From Bacillota bacterium (GTDB lineage: Bacteria > Bacillota > Clostridia > Christensenellales > SZUA-584), in the NCBI GenBank assembly GCA_023390815.1, contig JAEWCC010000029.1, forward strand, positions 4,576 through 68,575: 64,000 nucleotides of DNA, read 5' to 3'. A program made the translations under genes and the position numbers. The notes beneath the pieces were generated by a model that did not search any database, was not told the origin of the DNA, and was given only the letters and a program-made list of their open reading frames with translations. Below, piece after piece: positions 1 to 7,630 of the stretch. The stretch's first letter is position 1, and each line of letters begins with the position of its first letter.

Positions 1-341
1 ACGCCCTGCCCGTTTTGCAGCGCCTGCTGAATTTCAGGCCGGTCAAGATGATTGCCGAGCTCGGACGCGTTTGCCTCGGTATCGTACAGCACGGTTCCGC
101 GATAATCGATCAGTGTAACACGGATGCCCTGCAGTTCTTCCACGGTCGCGGCTGTCTCTTTCATGTCTTCTCCCTCCAGCGCGAGCCTGGCCAGTACCTT
201 TGCTTCGCTGATGAGAGACTGTTCCGTGCGTTTCAGATAGACATTATTCAGATAAATATAACTGACGCAGCTCGTCACCGCGATCACTGCAATGAACAAT
301 ACAACAATCCGCAGCGCAATCTTTTTAAAAAGCCTATTCAT
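1..341 (-). CDS. Sensor histidine kinase, N-terminal part (cut by window edge)
   Basis: Only the first ~113 residues lie in the window. The product begins MNRLFKKIALRIVV, has one membrane segment at about residues 8-28, then an extracytoplasmic region with RVTLIDYRGTVLYDTEA followed by NHLDRPEI, wording typical of PhoR-type kinases. The ATG overlaps the end of the response regulator gene by 8 bases (ATGAATAG), so the two are translationally coupled and should form one two-component system. The DHp and ATPase domains lie outside the window, so the signal cannot be inferred; a PhoR/phosphate role is only one option. Confidence 0.85.
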   Translation of the reverse strand, partial: MNRLFKKIALRIVVLFIAVIAVTSCVSYIYLNNVYLKRTEQSLISEAKVLARLALEGEDMKETAATVEELQGIRVTLIDYRGTVLYDTEANASELGNHLDRPEIQQALQNGQG

Positions 342-1023
342 TTTTGATGTTGAACCGGTATCCCACGCCTCTTACCGTCTCGATACAGTCGCCATACTCT
401 CCGATTTTTTTGCGCAGGTTGGTAATATGCACATCCACGGTACGTGTTTCCCCGAAATACTCATATCCCCATACGCGGTTTAAGATTGTATCTCTGGTCA
501 GCACGGAAGAACGGTTGGTCATCAGCAGGCTCAGCAATTCGAACTCCTTGAGCGTCAGCTTCAGTTCATGATCGCCGATATACGCCTTATAGTTTGCGGA
601 GTCGATATGAAGCCTGCCCGCCGCCTCGGATGGGAGTGCCGTATCCAGCCTCTTGGAACGCCTGAGTTGTGCCTTTACACGCGCGCACAGTTCTCGTACG
701 CTGAACGGCTTTGTGATGTAATCATCCGCTCCCAGCTCCAGCCCGATAATTTTATCGATCTCCTCCGATTTTGCTGTAACCATGATCACCGGCATTTCGG
801 CATAGGCGTCGGTTGCGCGGATTTTCTTCAGCACGCCCAGTCCGTCGAGCCCCGGCAGCATCTGATCAAGCAGTACGATGGCCGGCTTCTCCTTCTCCAG
901 CATCGCCATTGCCATCTCCCCCGTATCCGCCCGTACGACCATGTAACCTTCCTTTTTAAGGTTATATTCAAGCAGTTCCAGAATGTTGGGCTCGTCATCG
1001 ACGATTAAAACTTTCTCTTCCAT
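334..1023 (-). CDS. OmpR/PhoB-family response regulator
   Basis: A 229-residue DNA-binding response regulator. The receiver domain has the acidic pair D9-D10 (VLIVDDEPN), phospho-acceptor D53 in VLLDQMLPG, the switch Thr in VTAKSEE and the Lys in ITKPFS. The C-terminal winged helix ends VRGVGYRFNIKNE. I chose the ATG at 1023 because GGTGA lies five bases upstream; an in-frame GTG at 1032 would add three residues. It precedes and overlaps the kinase gene. PhoB/PhoP-type specificity is likely from the family but its target genes are unknown. Confidence 0.93.
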   Translation of the reverse strand: MEEKVLIVDDEPNILELLEYNLKKEGYMVVRADTGEMAMAMLEKEKPAIVLLDQMLPGLDGLGVLKKIRATDAYAEMPVIMVTAKSEEIDKIIGLELGADDYITKPFSVRELCARVKAQLRRSKRLDTALPSEAAGRLHIDSANYKAYIGDHELKLTLKEFELLSLLMTNRSSVLTRDTILNRVWGYEYFGETRTVDVHITNLRKKIGEYGDCIETVRGVGYRFNIKNE

Positions 1024-1043
1024 GATGCTCACCTGTTTTTTCT

Positions 1044-1859
1044 TTAGATAAGTTCCAGTACAGCCGCCATGGCTCCGGTAAGCCCTTTGTCGCGGCGATG
1101 GGAATAGAACAAACCGGCATTTTCATAGGTACATAATCCCGAGAGCGTGATATGCTCTGCGGCGATGCCGCTTTGCAGCATGTCCAGCGAACATGCGGCT
1201 TCAAGATTGGCGTAAAAGCTTCCGTCCTGACGGAGTACCGCATTTTCACCGAATTCATGCAGAAATACTTCTGCAACCTCGGGTCCCACCTCATAATGGC
1301 TGACGCTGATGCAGGGGCCTACTGCGGCAAGAATGTTTCCAGGCCTAGCCCCAATGGATACCAGTGCCTCAACTGCATTCCTGGCCATATGCTGCGAAGT
1401 ACCGCGCCACCCCGCGTGACACATCGCAATGACGCACGCATCCGGATCATAAAAAAACAACGGAACGCAGTCCGCATGAAACGACAGAATGGGCAATTGC
1501 TCCGCATCCGTATAAAGCCCGTCACAGAAATCCGCGAGTCCCTCCCGAACAATTCCGCAACCAGCATCCTTTAACTCTGCCCGGTATAGCAGCGGACTGT
1601 GCGCATAGTGTATGGAAACCGCGGTCGTATGGTCAAAGCCTACCGCCGCGGAAAAACGCCGCATATTCTCCTGAAAGTTCGCCTCATTTTGCTCCCGCTT
1701 CCGGCTGAAGTTGAGCGTATCGTATGGCTGAGGGCTGACACCGCCGATGCGTGTGGAAAAAGCACATCGAACCCCGCCTGCCTGCACAAAAGACGGTATC
1801 GTAAAATACTGTACACCGTCTTTTTCCTGTCGTGTAAAACCGTATCGAAAATCGTTCAT
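1044..1859 (-). CDS. pgeF: Laccase-domain purine nucleoside phosphorylase (YlmD/PgeF, DUF152)
   Basis: A 271-residue member of the family once called polyphenol oxidase or multicopper oxidase, now known to cleave or deaminate purine nucleosides through a metal site. The hallmark metal and active-site motifs are all present: FHADCVPLFF, MCHAGWRGT and VGPCISVSHYEVG. Its ATG overlaps the nrdR stop (ATGA at 1856-1859), indicating coupling. The ylmC-nrdR-pgeF order is common in Clostridia, often downstream of sigG. Cytoplasmic; no odd features. Confidence 0.92.
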   Translation of the reverse strand: MNDFRYGFTRQEKDGVQYFTIPSFVQAGGVRCAFSTRIGGVSPQPYDTLNFSRKREQNEANFQENMRRFSAAVGFDHTTAVSIHYAHSPLLYRAELKDAGCGIVREGLADFCDGLYTDAEQLPILSFHADCVPLFFYDPDACVIAMCHAGWRGTSQHMARNAVEALVSIGARPGNILAAVGPCISVSHYEVGPEVAEVFLHEFGENAVLRQDGSFYANLEAACSLDMLQSGIAAEHITLSGLCTYENAGLFYSHRRDKGLTGAMAAVLELI

Positions 1860-2311
1860 TTCTCCGCCAATAATCTTTGCAGCTCCTTCATAAACGTGTC
1901 TACGTCTTTAAATTCTTTATAGACGGAAGCGAAGCGCACATAGGCGACGTCGTCCAGATCTTTGAGGCCCTGCATCACAAGTTCGCCAATCTCTTTCGTG
2001 CTAATCTCCTGACGCAGCGAGTTAAAAATCGTCTTTTCAACACTGGCTACGAGGGCTTCAATTTCATGCATGGGTACAGGCCGCTTTTCGCATGCCTTAA
2101 TAATCCCAATCTTGATCTTGTCCGAATCGAACGGTACGCGCTCGCCATCCTTCTTTACAACAAGCAGAGGCAGGCTGTCGATTTTTTCATAGGTGGTAAA
2201 ACGCTTCTTACACGCCAAGCATTCCCTGCGGCGACGTATTGAACTTCCTTCATCGGTTGGCCTTGAATCCACGACCTTGCTTTCAAGATGTCCGCAATAT
2301 ACGCACTTCAT
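1856..2311 (-). CDS. nrdR: Transcriptional repressor NrdR
   Basis: A 151-residue regulator that represses ribonucleotide reductase genes according to the bound nucleotide. The N-terminal zinc ribbon is complete, with CVYC at residues 3-6 and CLAC about 28 residues later; the ATP-cone follows (KKDGERVPFDSDKIKIGI...). Length and ending match the family. No ribonucleotide reductase gene lies in the window, so its targets are elsewhere. Confidence 0.97.
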   Translation of the reverse strand: MKCVYCGHLESKVVDSRPTDEGSSIRRRRECLACKKRFTTYEKIDSLPLLVVKKDGERVPFDSDKIKIGIIKACEKRPVPMHEIEALVASVEKTIFNSLRQEISTKEIGELVMQGLKDLDDVAYVRFASVYKEFKDVDTFMKELQRLLAEK

Positions 2312-2370
2312 ACCCTACCCCCATACTGCCTTTAGGGGTATTATATCATACGGCTATTCAGAAATACAAA

Positions 2371-2631
2371 TTAATCCTGATAATTCGGTATGCAGTTAAT
2401 ATCAATTTCGACCAGAATTACGTCTTCGCCGATTTTCCGTATATTGCGCCAGGGAATCACCTGATCGCGCTCCCCTCGAAAAAGAAATGAAAACCGGGAC
2501 GGACCGGGTACCACAATACCGCAAATCTTGCCCGTACAGGGATCGACGATCAGGTCACAGATGAAACCCAGGCGCGCACCGTCTTGAACATTGACGACTT
2601 CTTTCTGTCTGAGTTTGGAGAACCTTGTCAT
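2371..2631 (-). CDS. YlmC/YmxH-family PRC-barrel sporulation protein
   Basis: An 86-residue single PRC-barrel protein (KLRQKEVVNVQDGARLGFICDLIVD... QVIPWRNIRKIGEDVILV). This matches the YlmC/YmxH family of spore-formers, which often sits between sigG and nrdR. It is 60 bases upstream of nrdR on the same strand. The exact function of the family is not established; the link to sporulation comes from its phylogenetic distribution and neighbourhood. Confidence 0.88.
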   Translation of the reverse strand: MTRFSKLRQKEVVNVQDGARLGFICDLIVDPCTGKICGIVVPGPSRFSFLFRGERDQVIPWRNIRKIGEDVILVEIDINCIPNYQD

Positions 2632-2799
2632 AAAATCACCTCACATTACTAGCATATGAAGACGCTTGAAAAAAAGACCGTGTAAAAAAGCAGTCCGCTA
2701 CAGCGACTGTTGACAGGAATCAAAAATATAATTTATGTAATTTCGCTCAAGTATTATCTCTTGTGCCATCGGGTATATTATGAAAACAGAGGAGGCCGT

Positions 2800-3300
2800 A
2801 TGATTATCCTGATTGCCGTCGTAAGCTCACTGACCTGTTACAAATGGGGTGCATGGCGAAAATGGCGCGAATTTTATCCAACAATACTATTTCTGATCAT
2901 CGGCGATATGGCCTATAATTTCGTTTTTCATGATCATTCGCTTTGGTGTTACGCAGGTTTCGTCAATCATACAGTCGCAAATTTAATCGCCATGTTCTTT
3001 GTGTTTCCACCCATTGTAATCATGTTCCTTACGCATTGGCCGCAAAAATGGACTCGCAAAACGCTGTATGTGCTTGTGTGGTCCATTGGCTTCACACTGC
3101 TCGAATATCTCAGCCTTACATTTAACTTATTTACGCATCACAACGGCTGGAATATCTTCTGGTCCTTTGTTTTGTATGTATTCGGCTTCTCACTCGTCCG
3201 GCTGCATTACAAGCGGCCACTGCTGACATGGCCGATCTGTGCCGTACTGGCAGTTGCGACGATGATTTTTTTTAAACTGCCTTTTGACCTTTTGAAGTAA
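2800..3300 (+). CDS. CBO0543-family membrane protein
   Basis: A 166-residue protein of mostly hydrophobic segments (about five predicted membrane helices). It carries the signature of the CBO0543 family: KWGAWRKWREFYPTILFLIIGD near the start (quoted in part: WREFYPTILF), then NHTVANL, and HHNGWNIFW before a conserved RLHYKRPLL. I start at the ATG at 2800, six bases after GAGGAGG; a longer frame from 2710 lacks a ribosome site. The family has no assigned function. It opens a plus-strand set of four membrane proteins between ylmC and sigG. Confidence 0.85.
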   Translation: MIILIAVVSSLTCYKWGAWRKWREFYPTILFLIIGDMAYNFVFHDHSLWCYAGFVNHTVANLIAMFFVFPPIVIMFLTHWPQKWTRKTLYVLVWSIGFTLLEYLSLTFNLFTHHNGWNIFWSFVLYVFGFSLVRLHYKRPLLTWPICAVLAVATMIFFKLPFDLLK

Positions 3301-3399
3301 CGCTTGGGTATTTTCCGCATTACGCAATTATATTCTGCACAAAATAATTAAACGTCCAGATACGCTGGGCTATCGTATTATCTGCATCGGGGAAATTGG

Positions 3400-3963
3400 A
3401 TGTTTGACTTTGATAACTATTTGCTTGATGAACTTGATCGTGTATTGGATGAAAATGAAAACGTGCATGATGCCCTCGAGCGTCTGTGGGCTGAACATAT
3501 CGTGTTTACCTGGCACTGGTGGCTTGACGTAGCGCTGGCTGTTTTGCCATGGGTTGTCTGGATCATCGTGCATGACAAGAAAAATACCCGGCGTCTGCTG
3601 GGCGCAGGTCTTTTTACCATGCTTGCGGCGGCGCTGCTGGACATGGTCGGCGTTACACAGGGAGCATGGGGCTATAATACGCTGTTGCTGCCATACTTCC
3701 CCGAATTTCTCCCGTGGGACCTTTGCGTAATGCCCGTTACTGCAATGCTGTTCTACCAGTACTTCCCGAAGATCAACGCGTGGCTGAAAGGTGCGGTTTT
3801 TTCTGCAATTGCATCCTATGTCGCCGAACCGATTTTTATCTGGATCGGTATATATGAACCCAGCGGCTGGGAGCACCACTACTCGTTTCCGATATACTTT
3901 GCGATCTATATGATCGGATATGCGATTTATTATCGAAAACCCGAGAAATTACGGACAACCTGA
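3400..3963 (+). CDS. CBO0543-family membrane protein (paralogue 1)
   Basis: A 187-residue polytopic membrane protein with an acidic, soluble N-terminus (about 30 residues) and four to five helices. Conserved stretches: FTWHWWLDVALAVLPWV, EFLPWDLCVMPVTAMLFYQY, AEPIFIWIGIY and YSFPIYFAIYMIGY. All of these recur in the gene at 4969, so the two arose by duplication. GGGGA stands upstream of the ATG. The family is widespread in Firmicutes but uncharacterised; some resemblance of the fold to lycopene-cyclase-domain membrane proteins is possible, but I see no catalytic evidence. Confidence 0.85.
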   Translation: MFDFDNYLLDELDRVLDENENVHDALERLWAEHIVFTWHWWLDVALAVLPWVVWIIVHDKKNTRRLLGAGLFTMLAAALLDMVGVTQGAWGYNTLLLPYFPEFLPWDLCVMPVTAMLFYQYFPKINAWLKGAVFSAIASYVAEPIFIWIGIYEPSGWEHHYSFPIYFAIYMIGYAIYYRKPEKLRTT

Positions 3964-4019
3964 TTTAAGTGGCAAACGGAACCGTTATGCTCACCAGCGT
4001 CCGTTGCTGAGGACACACA

Positions 4020-4898
4020 ATGCGCAGCTTATTCTGGACCAACACAATATGGTATATACTGCTGGCGATCACCAGCGTTGCCGCGCTGATCGTTGCCCTG
4101 AAGAGATCATCGGATCGCAGGTTTACGGCTGCATTCTGGCTGGGTGTTTTAGGCTTTACATATATCCTCGAGGTGATCCTGGTAATCGTGTTCAATGCTT
4201 ACAACTATCGCCCGGGATTGGTTTTAGATAGCTTTCAGGATTCCGTATTGGGTAATATTTTTTCTCAGATATCCGTCTCCGCCTCCGCCTTGCTGATCGC
4301 TGTTTTTGGCCTATCCTGGATATGGCGCGCAGGTTTTTCGGTTACTTACTTTCTTGTGGATGCGTTGTTCAGCGCACTGGGCATCTATGAACACATATGG
4401 TATCGTTCGATCTATTCGCTGTTCGGTTTTTTTGTCTACAGCTGGTTTATTCAATTCTGGTATGGCAAATTACAAGCTGCAGGCCATGGCCATCGTCGTT
4501 TGTCCGTTTTAGCATGGTTTCTTGGGGTATTCGCCGTTACCGGCAACACGATCATATTGCCGCAAAAGCTTCTGAAGCTTCAGATTTTTCAGATCGGGCT
4601 GTTTGCCGACATGTCAAAAGACCACACGACAGGCATGCTGATTTATGGGCCGATACTGATCATATTAATACTGGCGTATCAATTTTGGAGCGCACCGCGC
4701 GTTTTCAAATGGATCCCCTTTGTGTTTATTACCGCAATGCAATTCTTACTTTATTCGGGCGGTTTTATTTCCATCAAGCCGGGGTGGATTCTCTTTGTCA
4801 CCGCGGCCGATCTGCTGGGTATTTACGCCTGGAGCGTGTGGATTGGCCGCAGTCTTAATCTGTTGCGCCCCAAGGAACACAGCTTTTCATTGCTCTAA
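4020..4898 (+). CDS. Unrecognised polytopic membrane protein
   Basis: A 292-residue protein with about eight hydrophobic segments, no signal peptide and no soluble domain. It lies between two CBO0543 paralogues on the same strand, with gaps of 56 and 70 bases, so it is probably co-expressed with them. A tyrosine- and tryptophan-rich middle (GIYEHIWYRSIYSLFGFFVY) recalls the CBO0543 proteins, but I cannot match the whole protein to a named family. No transporter or enzyme motif is visible. The ATG at 4020 is preceded only by a weak ribosome site (GAGGA). Confidence 0.75.
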   Translation: MRSLFWTNTIWYILLAITSVAALIVALKRSSDRRFTAAFWLGVLGFTYILEVILVIVFNAYNYRPGLVLDSFQDSVLGNIFSQISVSASALLIAVFGLSWIWRAGFSVTYFLVDALFSALGIYEHIWYRSIYSLFGFFVYSWFIQFWYGKLQAAGHGHRRLSVLAWFLGVFAVTGNTIILPQKLLKLQIFQIGLFADMSKDHTTGMLIYGPILIILILAYQFWSAPRVFKWIPFVFITAMQFLLYSGGFISIKPGWILFVTAADLLGIYAWSVWIGRSLNLLRPKEHSFSLL

Positions 4899-4968
4899 AT
4901 CCACCAACATAAGTTTGGCGCATTGATATATTCATTCTGTACAAAATAAGATCAGGAGGTATTTGATC

Positions 4969-5535
4969 ATGGTCGATCCCGATCTTGTTGATGCGATTAA
5001 TAAAATCACTGCCGGGTTGGTGGGCAACCACGATGAAATCTGGCGGGTATGGCTCACGCAGGTGGTATTCACCTGGCATTGGTGGCTAGATGTTGCCCTG
5101 GCTGTGCTGCCTTGGGTGCTCTGGCGGTTGCTGCGCCGCACAGAGCATGCGCACCGCTTGCTCTGTGCAGGGTATGCCACGATGCTGATGGCGACCTATC
5201 TGGATATCATCGGCATGTCGCTCGGTCTATGGACGTACTATACCTGGGTGGTGCCGCTGATGCCGGAGTATTTGCCCTGGGATCTTTCCGTAATGCCCGT
5301 GATGGCCATGCTGTTCTATCAATACAAGCCGCGCATAAACCCTTGGATCAAAGCAGCGGTATTTGCCGCGCTGGGCGCGTTTGTTTCGGAGCCGATATTC
5401 GATTGGATCGGCATCTATGGCCGCTTTGCCTGGGAATACTGGTATTCCTTCCCCATCTATATCGTGGTTTATATGATTGGCTACCGCGTGTATCAAAAAA
5501 GCGGCAACCGAGAACCTGCCACGAGCACAGTTTGA
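4969..5535 (+). CDS. CBO0543-family membrane protein (paralogue 2)
   Basis: A 188-residue membrane protein very close in sequence to the product at 3400: it shares FTWHWWLDVALAVLPWV, EYLPWDLSVMPVMAMLFYQY, SEPIFDWIGIY and YSFPIYIVVYMIGY. AGGAGGT lies eight bases before the ATG at 4969, which I prefer to the TTG six bases upstream. It converges on sigG, and a hairpin at 5541-5566 lies between the two coding directions. Function unknown. Confidence 0.86.
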   Translation: MVDPDLVDAINKITAGLVGNHDEIWRVWLTQVVFTWHWWLDVALAVLPWVLWRLLRRTEHAHRLLCAGYATMLMATYLDIIGMSLGLWTYYTWVVPLMPEYLPWDLSVMPVMAMLFYQYKPRINPWIKAAVFAALGAFVSEPIFDWIGIYGRFAWEYWYSFPIYIVVYMIGYRVYQKSGNREPATSTV

Positions 5536-5540
5536 ACGTG

Positions 5541-5566
5541 ACGCCGCTGCCTATAGGCTGCGGCGT
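5541..5566 (+). terminator. Hairpin terminator of the CBO0543 cluster, overlapping the sigG 3' end
   Basis: Outer arms ACGCCGC and GCGGCGT enclose an inner GCC/GGC stem with a TATA loop, followed on the plus strand by ATACTTTTC. It lies at the convergent junction and covers the last codons of sigG. Confidence 0.6.
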
Positions 5567-6324
5567 ATACTTTTCAGCGCGTTCTTTTCGAGCCTTGAAA
5601 CCTGAGCCTGGCTGATGCCGATCTCCTCGGACACTTCCATCTGCGTCTTGCCCTGATAGAACCGCATCATAATGATTTTCTTCTCACGCTCGGCGAGCTT
5701 GTCGATGGCCTCTTTGAGCGCGATGCCTTCCAGCCACATCTCGTCCGCGCCGCTCTTGTCCTGCAGTTGATCCATCACGTAGATTGCGTCCGCACCGTCG
5801 TGATAAACGGGTTCGTAAAGCGATACAGGGTCCTGGATGGCGTCCAGCGCGAATACGACGTCCTCCACGCTGACCTCCATCTCCTTAGCGATTTGCTCCA
5901 CACTGGGATCGCTACTGTTCTGCTTTGAAAGCTGATTGCGAATTTGCAATGCTTTATAAGCGATGTCACGCAGAGACCGGGAGACACGAATGCTGTTGTT
6001 GTCTCTCAGATATCTTCTTAATTCTCCGGTGATCATAGGTACGGCGTAGGTGGAGAACCGAACGCCGAGCTCGACATTAAAGTTATCGATCGCTTTCATG
6101 AGGCCGATGCACCCCACCTGAAACAGATCGTCCATGTTCTCCTTACGTCCCGTGAAGCGCTGTATCACGCTGAGCACAAGCCGAAGATTGCATTTGATGA
6201 ATTCTTCCCTCGCTGTCGGATCTCCGGACTTGATCCTGAGCATCAGCTCGTTCATCTGTTTGGGTTTCATCACCGGCAGTTTGGACGTATCCACACCGCA
6301 TATCTCGACCTTATTCGTCAGCAT
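5551..6324 (-). CDS. sigG: RNA polymerase sporulation sigma factor SigG
   Basis: A 257-residue sigma-70 family factor acting late in the forespore. The N-terminus NKVEICGVDTSKLPV is the SigG signature recognised by anti-sigma factors; region 2 (DLFQVGCIGLMKAIDNF, STYAVPMI) and region 4 (GKTQMEVSEEIGISQAQVSRLEK) are intact. The ATG at 6324 follows AGGAGA; a longer frame to 6366 has no conserved sequence. In many Clostridia sigG stands beside sigE and upstream of ylmC; here sigE is absent and ylmC is 2.9 kb away beyond the CBO0543 genes. Confidence 0.97.
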   Translation of the reverse strand: MLTNKVEICGVDTSKLPVMKPKQMNELMLRIKSGDPTAREEFIKCNLRLVLSVIQRFTGRKENMDDLFQVGCIGLMKAIDNFNVELGVRFSTYAVPMITGELRRYLRDNNSIRVSRSLRDIAYKALQIRNQLSKQNSSDPSVEQIAKEMEVSVEDVVFALDAIQDPVSLYEPVYHDGADAIYVMDQLQDKSGADEMWLEGIALKEAIDKLAEREKKIIMMRFYQGKTQMEVSEEIGISQAQVSRLEKNALKSIRRSL

Positions 6325-6389
6325 GTCATATCTCCTGTAAGCTTTGATATGACTATTGCTTCCCATGCGGCAGCGCTTTTATACGACGT

Positions 6390-6413
6390 AAAAAAGCCCC
6401 CGAACGGGGCTTA
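6390..6413 (-). terminator. Rho-independent terminator after ispA
   Basis: On the minus strand AAGCCCC, a GTTC loop and GGGGGCTT run into TTTTTT. It lies 140 bases past the ispA stop and ends the long spoIIIA-to-ispA run before sigG. The rest of the 230-base gap 6325-6554 is AT-rich and shows no gene; the sigG promoter should lie there. Confidence 0.85.
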
Positions 6414-6554
6414 AAGCATAAATTGTATCATTGAATACGCACGTGAAACGGGCGGTGTGGCGCTAAGTAAAAGAACGTTTTTTTACCGGATAGTATCCGA
6501 TATCTATACGGAAAATTTTTTTAATTTTTCAAAGTGTTTTGGAACGGCAGCTGT

Positions 6555-7436
6555 TTATCGGTTTCTTGCAAGCAAGTACTGCGCCATGGCGTTTAAGGTT
6601 TCCGCGCGGGTGCCGAAACGCGATAAAGAGGCCAATGCCGCCTCCGTTTGCTGCGCTGCTATTTGCCGCGCGCGCTCCAGCCCGAAGACGGTAGCAAACG
6701 TCTGCTTTCCTTCTTCCTCGTCCTTGCCCGGCGTTTTCCCGAGCGTTGCAGCGTCGCCCGTCACATCCAATATGTCGTCAACGATCTGAAACACCAGACC
6801 GATTCGTTCACCAAAGTCTGAAAGCGCGTCCATTTCATCTTTTCCTGCGCCCATCAGCGCTGCCCCCGCAAGCACAGCCCCACGAATCATCGCGCCGGTC
6901 TTGCGTTCGTGAATATAATAGAGTACCTGTTCGTCCTTATCCTTGCACTCGAACTCGATATCGCCCGCCTGACCGGCGATCATGCCCGATGCGCCCGCCG
7001 CGCGCGCCATAATGTCCATAGCCGCAAGTCCGCCGAGATCAGGGTTTTCGAGCGCAAACCGCGTCATCACCTCGAATGCGCCGTTGAGCAGCGCATCGCC
7101 CGCGAGTATCGCGACCGCCTCGCCAAACACCACATGGCTGGTTGGTTTCCCACGCCGCAGCACGTCGTTGTCCATAGCAGGAAGGTCATCGTGAATCAGC
7201 GAATAGGTGTGGATCATTTCGATTGCGCAGGCGAAATCCAAAACGCGTTCCGCTTCGCCGAACAATCGCGCCGACTCCAGACAAAGCCAGGGCCGAAGGC
7301 GCTTGCCGCCCGCGGTCAGGCTGTAGCTCATCGCATCCCGCAGCGTACCTTCATCGCACAGCGTTTCTACCAGCTCCTGCAGCCGTGCGTCCACCCGCGC
7401 GGCAATCTGCCGCAGCGATTCCCCGACCGGCGTCAT
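6555..7436 (-). CDS. ispA: Polyprenyl (farnesyl/geranylgeranyl) diphosphate synthase
   Basis: A 293-residue trans-isoprenyl diphosphate synthase that condenses isopentenyl diphosphate with allylic diphosphates. The first Asp-rich motif is DDLPAMDND and the second is DDILDV, with the basic GGKRLRPWL box near the N-terminus. The two-residue insertion between the aspartates (DDxxxxD) is typical of the bacterial FPP synthase type. Its start overlaps the xseB stop (ATGA). It is the last gene of its run; dxs, which often follows in Clostridia, is not here. Confidence 0.95.
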   Translation of the reverse strand: MTPVGESLRQIAARVDARLQELVETLCDEGTLRDAMSYSLTAGGKRLRPWLCLESARLFGEAERVLDFACAIEMIHTYSLIHDDLPAMDNDVLRRGKPTSHVVFGEAVAILAGDALLNGAFEVMTRFALENPDLGGLAAMDIMARAAGASGMIAGQAGDIEFECKDKDEQVLYYIHERKTGAMIRGAVLAGAALMGAGKDEMDALSDFGERIGLVFQIVDDILDVTGDAATLGKTPGKDEEEGKQTFATVFGLERARQIAAQQTEAALASLSRFGTRAETLNAMAQYLLARNR

Positions 7437-7627
7437 GACGTCTCCTTCTCCCCGCTTTCGAGTATCTCAATCTTCGATTTGTATTTATCCAGTCTCTTGC
7501 CGAGCTCGTCGGCAAGCTTCATACCCTCCGTATAGAGTTCCATGCTCTTCTCAAGACCTTCCTCACCCGAGTTTAACCGTTCCGTAATTTGCCGGAGTCG
7601 GCTGAGGTCGCTTTCAAAATCCGCCAT
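7433..7627 (-). CDS. xseB: Exodeoxyribonuclease VII small subunit
   Basis: A 64-residue acidic, helical protein (MADFESDLSRLRQITERLNSG..) matching XseB in length and in the conserved LE..v..Le.ge..Lees...ye.G pattern. It binds XseA to form the single-strand-specific exonuclease. Three bases separate it from xseA upstream and it overlaps ispA downstream. Confidence 0.95.
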   Translation of the reverse strand: MADFESDLSRLRQITERLNSGEEGLEKSMELYTEGMKLADELGKRLDKYKSKIEILESGEKETS

Positions 7628-7630
7628 ATG

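Noticed and set aside
2710..2739. TTGACA promoter upstream of the first CBO0543 gene
   Set aside because: A perfect TTGACA is present, but the nearest TATAAT is only 11 bases away and the hexamers at 17-18 bases match poorly.
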